A DNA stretch of 64,000 nt. Origin: Ciona intestinalis. Taxonomy: Eukaryota > Chordata > Ascidiacea > Phlebobranchia > Cionidae. The notes beneath the pieces are model-generated. The model did not search any database. It saw only the letters and a list, made by a program, of their open reading frames with translations, and was not told where the DNA came from. This document shows positions 1 through 13,300 of the stretch, piece after piece. Where the stretch lies: the NCBI RefSeq assembly GCF_000224145.3, contig NC_020169.2:5402535-5466534 (forward strand). The letters run 5' to 3'. Within the stretch, counting starts at the first letter, position 1; each line of letters opens with the position of its first letter. Both the position numbers and the translations under genes were made by a program.

Positions 1-829
1 TTTTGGATCTTCCGAGATGTCTGTATGATGGACAGGTATACGTTGTGTTTCAGACGTTACCTGATCCTGCCTGTGGGTAATAACACGTTTGTTGATTTAT
101 ACCTTTAGTATGCAGTGGTATGCCAGTCTGTGTGTGGAGATGGAACGAGATGGACTATTATGGGAATATCAGCGAACTTAAGGTCGTAGGGCGAAGCAGG
201 AAGGGTTTCTGGTTATAAATAATCTACATCGGCGCTCTCTCGTCTGTCTGGCTACACACGAGGGCGAAATAAGCGAGAAATAAATCCAACACGATTCTTT
301 CACGCCGCAGAGTGGCAGAAAGTTGGGGAAATTCGCTTCATACCTCATTATTCGTCGCGTTTGAAAAATTTGCCTCTCGTTTTGCGGTCACTGCGACCAG
401 CAATTTGGCGAAAGCCTTCTTCAAGAACGGAAGCTTTCGAACTTCTGCCGTTTGTTATTTGACCGAAAAGGCTCTCGCTGCGGCGCCCTGATTGCCATTT
501 ATGGTCGTGCTGGTTAAATGCGGGCTTATATGAAGCGATGTAATCGCGTAATGTTTAACAATTGCCACAACGCTGTGGTTGATGCACTCAAGGATTTCGA
601 GAGCGATTCGTCAGCTAGTTTGTATAATGACGCGGTCGATTGTAAAGTTATAACTTGTGTAGTGAAGTTTACATAGTGCGGATATTGCAATTCGCAGAGA
701 TATCTTTTCATTATACAGCGGTTTATGGCTCAATTAAAACAGCGATATAAAATTTATTGAAACGCAGTATAGCAGCACGTATACCTGCAATTAATTTCCC
801 CATACCGTCAGTAACCTCAGACTTCAATT

Positions 830-910
830 GCAAACAAATTACTCACTGTCTAGTGGTTTGCGTTTTCCTCTAACAAAGAAGGCTCGAGTTCGAATCCCAC
901 CACCGCAACT
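830..910 (+). repeat. tRNA-like SINE head or tRNA pseudogene
   Basis: It has an A-box-like stretch (GTCTAGTGG) and a near-perfect B box (GAGTTCGAATCCC) at tRNA spacing. The 3' CCACCACCGC has no matching 5' acceptor strand, so this is not an intact tRNA gene. Confidence 0.45.
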
Positions 911-1856
911 ATATCTTATAACCCGTCGCCTCTGTTTTTCTCCATGTATGATAAATGCTCTGCACATCTGACTTGTGTATTATGGGTGTCTACCGTCTGT
1001 ATCCTTACCCCACTCGCGTTTGAACCATCAGCCAGCAAAAGCACAAAGGTCGACCAAATGAACAGCAAACTTAAGATAAGCTTCGTCTACCAGGTTTAAC
1101 TAGGACAAACATATTGGCAGTTATGCGTGTTTTAAATTATACTTGGTTTGATCAGTAGCAAAGTATACTGCAGTGAAGTTACCGAGGTTACGTTATAGGA
1201 TGTTAAACGTTTGGCTTGTTTTTTAGACGTAGCCTACATTTTTTGTGGTGTAATAATTATGTGAAATGGCAAGAAGGGAATGCATTTTGATTTTCTGTTA
1301 TGAAGTAATAAAAATAAGTAACATTTTGACGTTTTTTACAAAGCGTGGCGGACTATGCTTAACTTTTTCAAGTTTTATTTTTCCACTATTGTTTTCTTTA
1401 CGGTTTAACGGAGACTTATCGTTCTTGTTGTGTTAACGATTTATTTTTGTCTGATAACGCACCCTTTATAGGCGATATACGTCATATGTATAAAAGCATG
1501 GTGATATTACCATACACCACAATAGACGTCTGTATCTAGATTGACTAAAGTCTGAAATTACGCTCTGACGCGCCGAAATCGTACCACGAAATTTGTAAAC
1601 CGAAAAAATAATCCGTTGTATCTGCTTTATAAACGCGTTACATTCATAAGTCTAGCTATTTAAACCATTTATATCCGAATATTTGAGACCACAGGGTCAT
1701 CATATCGTTATAATTATGAAGTTCTGAGTGCGCATTAAGTGTCTATTTCATAGAACCAGTCTCAAGTAATATGTCGGGAAAAATTTGTCTGAGTGGCTGA
1801 AATCGTTTTATTTTTAGAGAATATTTTGTATGGACAGCTGAGAAAAATTAGATTTA

Positions 1857-1998
1857 AAGGTGGCTGTACACAGTATCCGGAATTCGTCCGTTTTGTCTGT
1901 TTTGTCCGGATTTTGCTGCCGCATGCGGAACTCGATAATGGGTTTGCATACGACTTCGCAAACAAATTCGCATGCCGGATACTGTGTACAGCCACCTT
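1857..1998. mobile_element. 142-bp hairpin MITE, copy A
   Basis: Ends are inverted repeats, AAGGTGGCTGTACACAGTAT and its complement, flanked by TA on both sides. The interior has short CATGCGGA/GCATGC-type repeats. It has no coding capacity. Confidence 0.8.
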
Positions 1999-2325
1999 TA
2001 GGAAAAGATTTCGCCATAATTTGATACAGCGTTGGTAATATAAGACAGAAGTGATTTAAAAGATAAAGATTGTCTCAACAGATATTCCGCATTGGGGTAA
2101 AATATTTTGAACGTTCGCTTTTGGCTTCTTAAATAAAGTAGGTGTTTTTGTTCTCTTGTATCATCCCATTTGGTGGTAAAGCAAGAATATTTAACTATTT
2201 ATAAACTATATACTAAAAGTGCGTTGTTAAATGTCAAATACACGGTTGAGAAATATGGGATAATAATTGTGTAAACTCTATCCATCTTACCCCATTCTTT
2301 ATATTTCGAAAATGCATTCAAATTA

Positions 2326-2512
2326 TATGACAAGACAGGACACCTTTTCACTCTATTTTGTCGTCCCATTTAAACAAAGAACATTCAAAAGAATTATAAA
2401 ACCGTATCCTCACGACTCCCATAGACCGTTGTTAATTGTTTAAAACACGAACAGGATTGTTTGGATATTATATGTGCTAAAGATTTTCCACCCCCCACCC
2501 TACTATGTTTTA
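2326..2512 (-). mobile_element. ~195-bp MITE family, degenerate copy
   Basis: Left terminal repeat eroded. The interior (GTCCCATTTAAACAAAGAAC, CACGACTCCCATAGACCGTT) and right end (CCACCCTACTAT) are clear. Minus marks copies whose CTCGTCCCATTTGG block lies on the left. Confidence 0.7.
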
Positions 2513-2879
2513 GCGGAATTCGTAGTAAACAAGGTCGCATGCGAGGTGTCGTTTTATCACGCAGCATAGCAACGCATGCAAAGGTTTAGTTCTAATTATA
2601 ACGCTTGATTACCGTGTATGATGCGAACTCATTTCCCGACATTGAGTTTGCGGTTGTGTTTGCTCATGCGTGGTGGCATCGGCGGACAAAGGGCCTTCTA
2701 TTACGTCATAATCCAGAACAACAATGCTTTCCGGCGACGCGATGACGCAAGCAGAGAATAAAAGTTCATTATGTCGTTGAGGCAAACAAGTTATTTTGAC
2801 GATGGAACAAGCGGTTGTTGTGAAGTTTTCGGAAATCGTAAATGTCGGTACAAATTAGAATGTACGACCGGCGGTTATT

Positions 2880-3095
2880 TGTATTGTAGTTGAACGTGTT
2901 TCGAGTACTACCATTGTGGGCCTGTGTGTCCTTGGGAAAGACACTTAACGACAATTGCTCCAACCCAGTGGTTACTTATATATAGTACCCTGAAGTATTC
3001 ACCCACAAAGTTACACACGTGGTAACTCGTAAGCGGTCACGCGGTATGTAAAACAGAATGTTCATGGTATAACGCCCATCGTTGTTCTCATCTAG
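2880..3095 (+). mobile_element. Composite SINE, 3' tail eroded
   Basis: Central block CTGTGTGTCCTTGGGAAAGA and CACTTAACGACAATTGCTCC, then GGTAACTCGTAAGCGG and GGTATGTAAAACAGAAT. The CCTTGGGxAAGACACTTAA core is seen in many animal tRNA-derived SINEs. Confidence 0.75.
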
Positions 3096-3616
3096 TTCGA
3101 TACCAAATTGTCAGAGTTTTCGTATATTGGTACGAATCGTATACGTTGGTATGCGACGAACGTAAATGTTTCGCCTTGGTCAATATTTGCTACGTGTTTA
3201 ACTTGCCGCTATATGACGTAATTTGCCGCGACATGACGTGACCACGTTTTATCTGAATAGAAATGACGTAACGTAACAAGCTTTTAAGTTTTTTAACCTT
3301 TTAGGATATCGTGGGCGTTCTGTTTTAAATAGAAATCTAATTGTAAAAGGAATCGCCCCGTATTTGACACTTAACAATTTGCTACGAATCAAGTGATACG
3401 AAAATGAAGCCCAACAAATTGTATTCGGTGATATAGCTATATATATATTATTAGGCGCATAAAACCCGGATTGTTTTTGGAAGTTTCTATATTTTATTAA
3501 TTCATGTTATGCATTTGTACAGTCAAGATACTTAGGCTTGTGTAAGAAGTTTGGCTGTATAGCTTAATTGCTTAGTAATGTTGTATATATACGGACACCT
3601 GCCAAAAAGAAGGGGC

Positions 3617-3862
3617 ATGCGGACTCTTATTGCTTTACTTCAATTGGCGTCTGTCGTGATGACTATACATGCTTTGCCACACACGACACCAGAGACATAT
3701 ACTGTCATAAATGCAACGGGGCCAAACCTGGAAGTGACTTTACCAATAGAACTGGGAGAAGCAATCCAAAGACATGGCATGCCATCTGATTCTATTGAAC
3801 CTGAAGACAAATGGATACCAGTAGTGGAGGAATTACCAGTAGAAAGGTTCATTTATCACCCT
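3617..3862 (+). CDS. Candidate first exon (signal peptide plus unknown 60-residue module)
   Basis: The ATG at 3617 opens 82 codons ending at a perfect GTAAGT donor (3863) in phase 0. The first ~20 residues (MRTLIALLQLASVVMTIHAL) look like a signal peptide. They are followed by an acidic, proline-containing stretch with one N-glycosylation sequon (NAT) and no cysteines. The frame is also open upstream, with another Met at 3578, but the inner Met gives the better signal peptide. It could be an alternative 5' exon of the ADAMTSL gene, since its phase fits the 15590 exon, or the start of a separate gene. No domain was recognised. A resemblance to an ADAMTS prodomain was considered but is too weak to claim. 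Confidence 0.5.
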
Positions 3863-6800
3863 GTAAGTTTGGTCTATGGTTTAAAGGGGGCATACCAACG
3901 AAAATTGTAAAAAACAGCCACTAAAAAAGTCGCCGTTTTGTTTTTTGAAATTTTGGTGGTGTCTTTGGATACGTTTGAGCATTTCTATCCATATATAAGT
4001 TTAGATTTTTGTTCGTATCCCCTTTTAGTGCATTTTACAGCGGTTTTAGTGTTGGTTTTCTTTTTTCTTACGTATTTGGGGGGTTTAGATTAATTAGAAT
4101 AGCTGATTTTGTTTCAGTTGATAAATAATAATATTATCTAACAATATTTAGCTCAATGTTGTTGTTTTTTACGTTTTTACGACACAAAACGTAGGAACTG
4201 CGTATGGTACTACGCATCGCCTAACGGTTAATCTTAACATAAACATTTTCCGCTAAGCGTCGGTACAGAGCAGCGTTGTCCTCAGTTAAACTTATCGATC
4301 CGTCTGCAACGCAAACCTATGACATAACGATTTGGAAAAAAGATTTTCTCCAAACCACTGCCTTCCCAATGTTTTGACGTGTTGTCCCAACATTGTCCTT
4401 TATTACCCAAAGCTATTTTGGTCCAAGCCGACTTCGATTCTTAATGAGGTATGACGAAATCGATATAAATAAACCCGACGAGTTTTCGGGCGTGTCCGAT
4501 TCAACATAGAAGCTTCCAGAAATGTTCCAAGCGCGCACGATTTACTGTGTTACCGCAGAAGAGAACAGGAACCGAAAAAGTGGAGTTTGGCCACATTTGA
4601 GAAAATTTCCCACTTGAATGATGATGTAATGTCGTTTGTCTGACACTACTAAATAGTACACTGTTGGGTCGAATGTTTATATAGTTGCGATAACTTCTGT
4701 ACTTTCTCAACACCATGTTTGGACAGTACATTGATATGTTTCCATAAACGTATTCTCATGTTCAAGACCCGCGAAACTCTGTTTACAACAACCGCTAGAT
4801 GTCGGTATTGAGCATCTTGATAAAAGACGTTTTAACAGCCCAATAAACTACCTTCATTTCTCTGAACAGCGTAATCTTTCTTGAAAGCAGTAAACATTTT
4901 CGTCTTTATTACGTGAAGCGGACCGTGGCATATTTAGGTCTGTCTGCGGATCTAAACAAATCCATGGTTCATATGTCTGGCTTGAAAGCAAGCATACGAT
5001 GATCTGAGTCAAAACTGACAGCCGCTAAAAAGTGTTTACCTTTCCTTCTTATCAGTACAAAACCAACAGTTGTTTGACGTCCCAGATAATATTCCTCTCT
5101 TCAAACTACAAATTGATCGCCGGCATTTTTACCAAGATCGATCGCCTGGGTTAGATTATTGTTATGCATTCCGTGTTTATATTTAAACGCTGAAAAGCCG
5201 GGAAACACAGCTACAGGACCATCACGTCGCTCCCGATATCTCCCTATGTACTGATCGGTTGATTCGTCTTGCTTAAGACTGGTTCGGCTAATTGGGCGAC
5301 TTGGTTTCATTTGGACTCCGCTATCTGCGATCGGTCATTCGGTTCCAGCGGCAAAGGTAATCCAGTTTAATTCACTTCGGCGCTTCGTCTTCGTTTTCAT
5401 GGATTAACCTGGCAGGAATAAATAGCAGGCATGACCGAGCATCACTTTTAAAGCAAACATTGCTTGGCTTTTACTCGGAGCAGTTTAGATCCAGCGCCTT
5501 TCGCTTTCGGATTCGTCACCATCAAATTACCGGGCAGCGGAAGACAACGAAAGTCTGTTGACTTTAAATATTACGCGGCGCAAGTGGACACTGTATTAGG
5601 CTGTCCAAACATCTTCATATCCCCCTTAACAGGCCACCAACCAAGCTGACCAAACCCAACTTAATCCAGAAGTATTTGGTGGCCGGTCAGTGAAACTGGA
5701 CCCTTGTTAAAGTAAAACAACAACGACAGTTTTGTCCCAAGAAGTTAAGCCAGGGGAAACCGTTCAAAATTGTCGTACACGTCATTTTTGATCGCTATTT
5801 ACGTTCCTTGTTTAGTGGTTAGGACCAGAATGATGTTTTTACTTCGTAAATCTTGAAGTTGTTGCTCTGAATTTTCACAACTCCTGGCGCACGTCGTAAA
5901 AACCATGGCACACATGCTACGCCTTTTCTTGTAAAACTCGAAGAGAATATATCCCGTTTTATTATCCCCTATGTTTGCCTATCTTCGTACAAGCCTTTAT
6001 TATTAGATCGTTCACCACACACGTATTTTCGGTGGTCTATCAGTTGCGCTACTTCCCTATTTCGAGGGAGTTGAAACTCAATTTATTTCGGTCAGTAATA
6101 TCGGGGTTTTGGTGGTTCGATAGGATTGGAAACCGCGATAGACTGTAGCAAACAAAGCCCGCTCTATTCAGCTCGTTAGTCACAGCAGTTCGTATCGACA
6201 ACACAGCATCGTTTCTTAACGCCAGCCACTCTACGAGTTCAAGTTGTACCGGAACCGCGTGTACGGAAAAAAAGAAAAAAGGCGAGCGCCGGTTGTGAGA
6301 GCCAGTACATTTAGAAGCGCTGATTTGAGATCAGAACAGCTCGCGTTTTGCGCCGAGTCGGCAAGGCTCGCCACAGCTATTCTAGAGAGTCGTGAGAGAC
6401 GTCGTTCTGGGAATTAGTTGTACGTTTAGTAATGATGTGTGGATTGAGCTGTAACTAGCTGGCAGTAGTTGTGATTCGTGGATGTTATTTATCGACAGGT
6501 TTAAGGTAGGGCTCAGTAAATGTTGGCAGACGATATGTGCGCACTTGTTGAGGTAATAACTCTACGTGTAACGGATAGACCGTAAGGTTTTAGTTAATCT
6601 GGTTTACATAGAAAAGATTAAACTATTCGTTACGTGAGGTTTAATTTCGTTCCAAGTTTGACAGTTTTTGTTTTGTCGCCGATATCGCTCTACTGGTGGT
6701 TAGTTTAACTCGCGTTGGCAGGTTTGCCATGCTTCTAGCTTCCGCTAAAAGTGTGTCTTGTACTAAATCAATGCGCGAAACAATGTGTACATACAAGCGT

Positions 6801-8095
6801 CTGTATTGGAGTATTTAATCTCACGCCCGCAAAGAACAAAGATCGCCTTGTCCTCCACATTTCGCGAGCATTTATTTAAAGTTGGCGCAAATTAGGTGGT
6901 TTCATTTCGTGTATATGAAAGATCGAATTAGTAGAAGCTTCGTTCGCTCGGTGCAAAAACAACGACGTATCTCCCTCTTCTTCAACGCCTTGAGCATTTT
7001 TGCAATGGGAGAAGCTTTGGGAATTGAGTTCTGCTACATTTGTTTCACTTTAAGCTTTCACTATAAGTCAATTGCTGACAGACTTTGTTGTTATTTCGCA
7101 TGGGGCGCGGATAGACGGTTGGTTGAGCGTGATTCGGAGTTCAGATTCCACCACAGTTTAAACATGGCATGCCTTCTGCCGTCGAACTGTGACCAAATCG
7201 GAATGCCAACACGGTCACGTGCCAGTCGTGCCCAAACACTGTCGGTATTTGATTTCTTAAGTGCGCCCGATTTGTTGGTAAAGCGGACTGCACACATACG
7301 GCGTTTAGCGGCAAAACGACGCGTATTTCGTAGAACGTAATGCTTTTGACCGTATATACACGCAAGTCTCGAAGTATTGTAATTTTTTATTTCCTTAGTG
7401 TATATGCATGATTCGCTGCTAAAACTGTCCCATGCATCGCATTAAATCAACACCCCGAGCACCGAGAGTGATGAGATATTGCACCGTTTATAACACATAA
7501 CTTCACACGTGATAAATCAAATGGTGCACGAAGTCACGGCCCGTGGATGAGGTAATCGTAATTACCTCAACGCTCCATTATATGTACACACAGAACCGTA
7601 AGCTGCGGCCAACCCGTTTTGGCTACAGCATCTTTTCTCTACCTTGCCAGATTTATCTTCGCTTCAAAGCAAGGGTTGTACAGAACGAATCAGGTTTTGC
7701 AAGTTAATATAAATATAAGGGTAGAACGACCGTGGAATGAAATAGCTTCCGGGAACAGATCAGATCAGGGATTTGTCTGAAGCAGAATCACCAGTAAATA
7801 CAGGGTCATCTAAAAACCAGCGCTTTGCGTATTCAGCATACAGCATTTCGGCACTCATTTAGACATAACTGACCCGAAGGTTAATTTTCATCCCTTTTGA
7901 AGCTTAAGCCAGAAATTAGTTGTCTAATTCGACCGGGAGTCTTGTATTCTCATAGGTAGTGGCCCTTGACCCATTCCTGTCTAATTATATGAGATTTTGG
8001 CTTTAACTATCATGTCATGATGTTTAATCCTTAATTTATTCAAGGTGTGCGCTCAAGATTGCTTCATAACTGTTCAAAATTATAGAGCTAGCAAT
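3863..8095. other. Non-coding stretch between candidate first exons
   Basis: It contains no recognisable TSP1, Cys-rich or protease exon and none of the repeat families. Several open frames of 60-150 codons lack ATG starts, splice context or recognisable motifs. A 9-bp palindrome lies at 7548-7569. Confidence 0.5.
7548..7569. other. 9-bp palindrome with two TAAT/ATTA half-sites
   Basis: TGAGGTAAT and ATTACCTCA with a 4-nt spacer, 0.5 kb upstream of the candidate first exon at 8096. It could be a paired homeodomain-type dimer site, but this is a guess from shape. Confidence 0.3.
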
Positions 8096-8182
8096 ATGGC
8101 ACTTAGTATGTATCTAATGATATTCCTGAGTCTATCCATTGTGGTGATATCGGCTGATGTTAGAATCGAGAAAGCTCTAAGC
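8096..8182 (+). CDS. ADAMTSL: Candidate first exon of the ADAMTSL gene (signal peptide)
   Basis: The ATG at 8096 gives 29 codons that end in phase 0 at a perfect GTAAGT donor (8183). The peptide is a classic signal sequence: a short polar start, a hydrophobic core (MYLMIFLSLSIVVIS), then ADVRIEKALS. A second Met sits 4 codons in. It can splice in frame to the Cys-rich exon at 15590, giving a ~703-residue secreted protein. That splice is inferred and needs transcript support. Confidence 0.5.
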
Positions 8183-9520
8183 GTAAGTACGTCTGTGATA
8201 ATGCATTGGAATTATATGGCTTATTATTTATGTCTCGTTGAAGTCTATCACGCCGTATAAAACGTGTTATTTATCGTCGTCGTAAACCATAAACCTCAGC
8301 GAGTACACGCCACGCGACATATGCTGTCTGGGCTAATGTTTCTTCTCTTGGTTGTGGATTTTTGTGGCGCAAATATCGGGTGTGGAATTGGCAGTCTTAC
8401 TGTTAGGATTTTCCAGCAACTGAAGCAGCAAAATTGAAGCCAGATTCGTGGTCGAATTTTATTTATCTTTGGGTTTGGTCCGAGCGAAAATATTGAGACA
8501 GCGGGTCTCGTATCAGGAGTAACACTGGTGTTTCACATAAAACCCTAAAGTGGCACCTTGTGTTAAGCCTACCCCAGCTGTACTGACGTCATATTTGCTT
8601 TTAATCTCGGCACGAGTACACTTGAAGCGTCTTATGACGCAATGAACTTGAAACTTTGTGCTGAACGGTTGAAATAATTTCACTTGCCGGTTATTTTTGA
8701 ATTTCAAGCACCACTCTACTTTATACTTAAGTGAAAACAACGGGCAATTTTATTCACATTTTAGGCAAAGTTTGCCTCTTGAATATTCCCTTTTTAGTCG
8801 AATTGGCGTGGTTTGAGTAACCGTAAAAGACGCTGTTGTTCTAGACAAATTTGGGCCAAAAATTGTGCTGCAAAAGTTGCAATTCGCGCTTTTTTAGTAA
8901 AACAATCGTACGGCGGCCAGCTAGCTGTCTTCGCGTGGTTTGTAGCCCGCTTGGATTCTACTTTCGCATCAATGTTTTGGGTTCATTATGTTGCTATTTA
9001 TTCTTAGCAATCGATAGCCCTGAGAGTATGTCGGTTCAAAAATCGTCATGCGAGTAAACTGATGTTATCTGCCATCGCTACTTTGTGAGTCGCGCACAAA
9101 AACAACACAAGCTATATGCATAAGGATGCAAGTCACCATCTGATTACAGCATGGGAGTTTAACAAGCGCTGGTTTATAGCTGCGAGAGAGAAAGCCGCGA
9201 CTGCGGTTGAGAATCCAGCAATTGTTCAAAGGCGTGTTTGTCAATTTTCGTCGTTCCCAAGGCAAACACGCAATGTAAGAAACCACTTTGCACGACATTG
9301 AAACCTCGTTACGTTACGCCAGCAGAACACAAGTAAATTGCGATAACGTTGCGGTTACTATGTGACAGAATCACTTGCTTTATATTTCAAATATACGACA
9401 CCGTAGTTTCAAGGTGTAATAGCAACCTGGCGTTTTGATAAACACCAAAATCGTGTTCAGTTATTTCTAAGTTTTCATTCTTCGGATAGTTATACAATAC
9501 GTGTAGTACGAATGTGTCGT

Positions 9521-9712
9521 ATAGTAAGGTGGGGGAAGACGGGACACCTTCAACACATAATATTCAAATATCCTTATGGTGTTTTAAAACAATTAACAAC
9601 GGTCTATGGTATAGTCGTGGAATACGGTTTTATAATTCTTTGAATGTTCTTTGTTTGCTACAAAATTAAAAAAGAAATTAGAAAAAAATCTCATCTTCCC
9701 TACTCTACTGTA
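9521..9712 (+). mobile_element. ~195-bp MITE family
   Basis: Full length. It starts TAGTAAGGTGGGGGAAGAC and ends in a mutated terminal repeat, CTACTCTACTGTA. Plus marks copies with the CTACCAAATGGGACGAG block on the right, here damaged. Confidence 0.8.
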
Positions 9713-10186
9713 TGATGTAGGCGTATAAACTTATTGAATCCATTCTCCATGCAATTCTATGCATGGACCCCTTGTTCAAATAACAAGTCTGTTTAAGCAG
9801 TGCGTGCCGTTTTCGGCAGTTTTTTTGCAATTATAAATGATGGATGCATTCTAGAAGGCGACAGTTTGAACAATATCACGTATATATAGTGAAGCGTGTC
9901 GTTTACGAATCCCTATGCACTATTATACTTCACTCTCCTATGCATACATTAACCTATGATCTCCCTTGTCTTGTGCTTGTCTTTATGGCGATATCGATTC
10001 AATGTTTGTCAGGTCGCTTCGTAAACGTGCCGACACTGTACTTCGAGAACTGTCGAGTTAAATCCCTGCTTTGAAGTTATTGTTCGACAGAGGAAGCGAC
10101 GATGAGTGTCCCCGCCCGCAAGATTCGGACTGCCTGCGGTCGGATATCTAGCAAGTGCTGATTTCCCGTGCTCGAGGCGACTACGA

Positions 10187-10360
10187 TAAATGAATGAATG
10201 TAACTTACTAATCCACACAAGGCGGACATGCAGTCGTTATAGTTATAACTTGGGCGTTCTGTTTTACACACCTTGTACCCTCTTATAAGTTACCACATAC
10301 TTAATGGGCAATTAATCACGTTTCTCTCCAAGGACACAAGACGCCTACGATGGTAGCGCT
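10187..10360 (-). mobile_element. Composite SINE, reversed
   Basis: Starts with the reversed tail ATGAATGAATGTAACTTACT. It then carries the complements of the ACAGAACACCCGTGTTATAAC and GTAACTT blocks, and CTCCAAGGACACAAG. Confidence 0.75.
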
Positions 10361-13300
10361 AAACTAGCAGTATCATGCCTTAACGCCGGTAGATCCGTTG
10401 CCCATCCCCGTTTATACGCGTATATAGTCCGGCGCGGCAAGGCGAACGGATTAACGTCACGGAATATACCACCAACAGATCAAACTCACAGGAATGCAAA
10501 TGTACTGAGTAATCTAAGGCTTATCTCGCTGCAGGTTGTTAGCGTAGCAGCTTCACTCTGTTTACTCAACAGTAAAAGTATAAACGATCACCCATACATC
10601 CAACAATGTATATATGGCCCCACACGTTCAGTGGGAACGGCGTAAGAATACCAGTGATATCTCCACACATCATTGAACTGCTAAGCCGCGAAATTTCTTG
10701 GCCCTGTTTGCTTTGTAAGTTAAGGGTATTGCTTACCTTTAGTTCGAGTTTCGAGGATAGAGTAACACTACGGTGGTTGATGCCAAATATAGCTACGTGG
10801 GCGTTGTGTTTCTAAGTTTCTCTATTGTGTTTTACTTGTAATTTCTGCACCGCCGGTTCTATTTTACGACGGTTAAGGCGCCATTAGGAAAACAGCAGCG
10901 TCTGCATATTGCTGTTAAATTTACTTTGCCCGCCCATGTGTATTGGGATCTCCAGCCTTTCTCTATTCTTAATGTACTTAAGTAGCCTTTGATGTCTGGT
11001 TAGTTATACGACCGACGTCAGGTAGATTCTCCTAATTCGTTAAAGTTCAATTATCAATGAAATGTCTACTTGACCCATAAGATTCAGATTACAATACTAC
11101 ATCATAGTATCGCATGCATTGCGTGCACTTATCTGGCTTGCGGGAAAAACCGCTTTTAGCAGCTAGCCGATGTATGTATTCTATGCAAGCGAAGTAATCG
11201 GCATTATGTTTGTTCTGCTACTTAAACGTTAACTTGGTGTTTGCCACATCACACAGTTCAAGGTGAGAATATGTATCTCATGATAAGATCTCAACCTCAA
11301 TTAGTTACGCCAGTATCTCCGACCCGCAGTGCGCCCTACACCCAACCCAACCCCTCGACGCCGTTCCCGAATGCTAAACCACGGGCCCTTAAACCCCAAC
11401 GCGGCGTGTCGTGTTGTAAAAACAGTAGCCCACATTCCGTAAAAAAGGCGTTAATCTTGCGGTTATCTCGCTACAAATTCCGCAAGCAATCCACTCACCT
11501 GACACTGATGTTCAAAACAGAACTGGCAAACTGCCGCCTTTAATTCCCCAGCGCATCTAATTGCAGCCCCAACGACTTTGATGATGCCGAAAAAGCTATA
11601 CTGCCGAATTTTATTTCCCAAATTAGCTTTTTCATCAACATTGTCTCGCAATTTCTTGAACTTGCTTAAATTAGAATTCAACCACAAGACAAGGGCTTCC
11701 CAATTTAAACTATGACGGAATCGTCCCGCCAAGCATTTGGAAACCATCCAACACTCGAAGTAACCTTGATCAAATTGAATTACCGTTAATGTCTTTCTGT
11801 TGGGTGTTTTAAACTGTCGGGATTTTTGAAGTTCTATTTTTTCGACTTTGTATATAGGTTTTCTTTGTTTTTTTCCTCTCGTTATCTTGGCAGCAAAACC
11901 GCACGCTTTCATCGCAAACTTAGCCCAGCTTACTCGGTGAAACTAATTTACGACATTGCCCAATATCAAAGCAAGTTAAGCCCACTTGTTTACGCCCAAT
12001 GCTGTTTTAAGATAACCAGACTCGCATCCCTATGATAACAGATCACTCAAAACCGCTTTGATTTTCCTATTCAACTTCAAGTCGGCCTGAATGTAATCCG
12101 GCCGCTCAAGAACGGGATGCGTTATAATCCTCGTAATTCGAAAACGGCCGATGCCAAAAGCCGTAGGAAAGCCGTTTCTGACGCGCAAGTGGCTCAATTT
12201 AGCTTCTTTCTGCCCGAATTTCTGGTAAATGTCCGTCGCCTTCGCTGAGGGTGTTCTCCGATGTTCGTTCTTGTTAGTTTATTTGTGGTCTCGTTTAATC
12301 TACAATTACGTCATTTTCTTTCCGCCCCTGCTGCGCTCAGTGCCCGGGAACCTTTTTTTGCATTCGTACCACCCGTTTCTATCGCTACTTCGGCGCCTAA
12401 GACTGAGCACCAGCGACCGTTTATCTCACTTGACGAAAGCGCGGCAGCGACAAGGATTAAAACTTAACAAAACTCATAACAGTAAAACTAATACGTCAGT
12501 TAGCGCCCGTTTGCTGCTTGACACAATGCAATGCGTGAACAGACGCTTTGGGATTAACGTGTCATTACAACGCTAACGATCACGACCGTTTTGACATTGA
12601 CAAATCGCTAAAGTTATCACTGGTCGCCTTACGTCGTCCGATTTTACTTGAACCCGAACTCCCTCGTCCACCCAACACAATTTGTTATTGGTTCCGGCAA
12701 CGGAAAGACATAGTTTCCTCGCATGACATGAGTTGATGGATGGACAGCAAGCTCACACAATCGTTGCCTTGTTATTCCAAGCAGCTGTTTCACTCCCTAA
12801 CATTTCTACGAACGGTCTCTCCTACGATACATAATTGTTGATCACTTTGATCAATACGGTGCAAGGTTCGCCGTAAGCTTTCTTTCATTGTCGTCACTTT
12901 TAATTTAAATTTGGGCTAACTGGCAATGACGGATTGCCACAAACGTCTGTATTGCCTATCTCGTGCAAGACCTATGTAATCATTAGGCCATGGTTAATGC
13001 AACGAGAAAGCTAGATTAAAAACGCCTTTTGTGCGAGGGATATTTTTTAATATTTAGTAAAATTGCTGGTCATTTTTTCCAATGCAACTTGAAGTATTAT
13101 TCGCCTACGCTGAGTTATCCAATGTCTCCGACGTTAATTTTAGTTTGTGTCGAATATAAAAGTGCCTTGGTTAAAATTGAAGAACAGTCAATGCGGTTCG
13201 AGGTGAACGGAGATTGAAAATAGGTTTAAAATTGATGTTTACTTCGCCAGACATGCAATGGTTGATGGATTGCTTTTATAGATCCGGTTGCTGCCGCCCC

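Larger units (their letters stand above)
1..3616. other. Left flank: intergenic, repeats only
   Basis: No coding exon is supported. It holds a tRNA-like fragment (~830-905), a 142-bp hairpin MITE, one degenerate ~195-bp MITE and a SINE fragment, each listed separately. Confidence 0.5.

Noticed and set aside
830..910. Functional tRNA gene
   Set aside because: A- and B-box-like sequences are present, but the 5' and 3' acceptor strands do not pair, so it is more likely a SINE head or pseudogene.
6882..7340. 152-codon open frame on the + strand
   Set aside because: No ATG at its start, no recognisable motif, and no splice or repeat context supporting coding use.
9940..10074. Hydrophobic, signal-peptide-like frame (MHTLTYDLPCLVLVFMAIS)
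   Set aside because: No good donor follows and the phase does not fit downstream exons.
11463..11912. 149-codon minus-strand frame
   Set aside because: Has an ATG but no recognisable domain, and lies in a presumed intron; probably chance.
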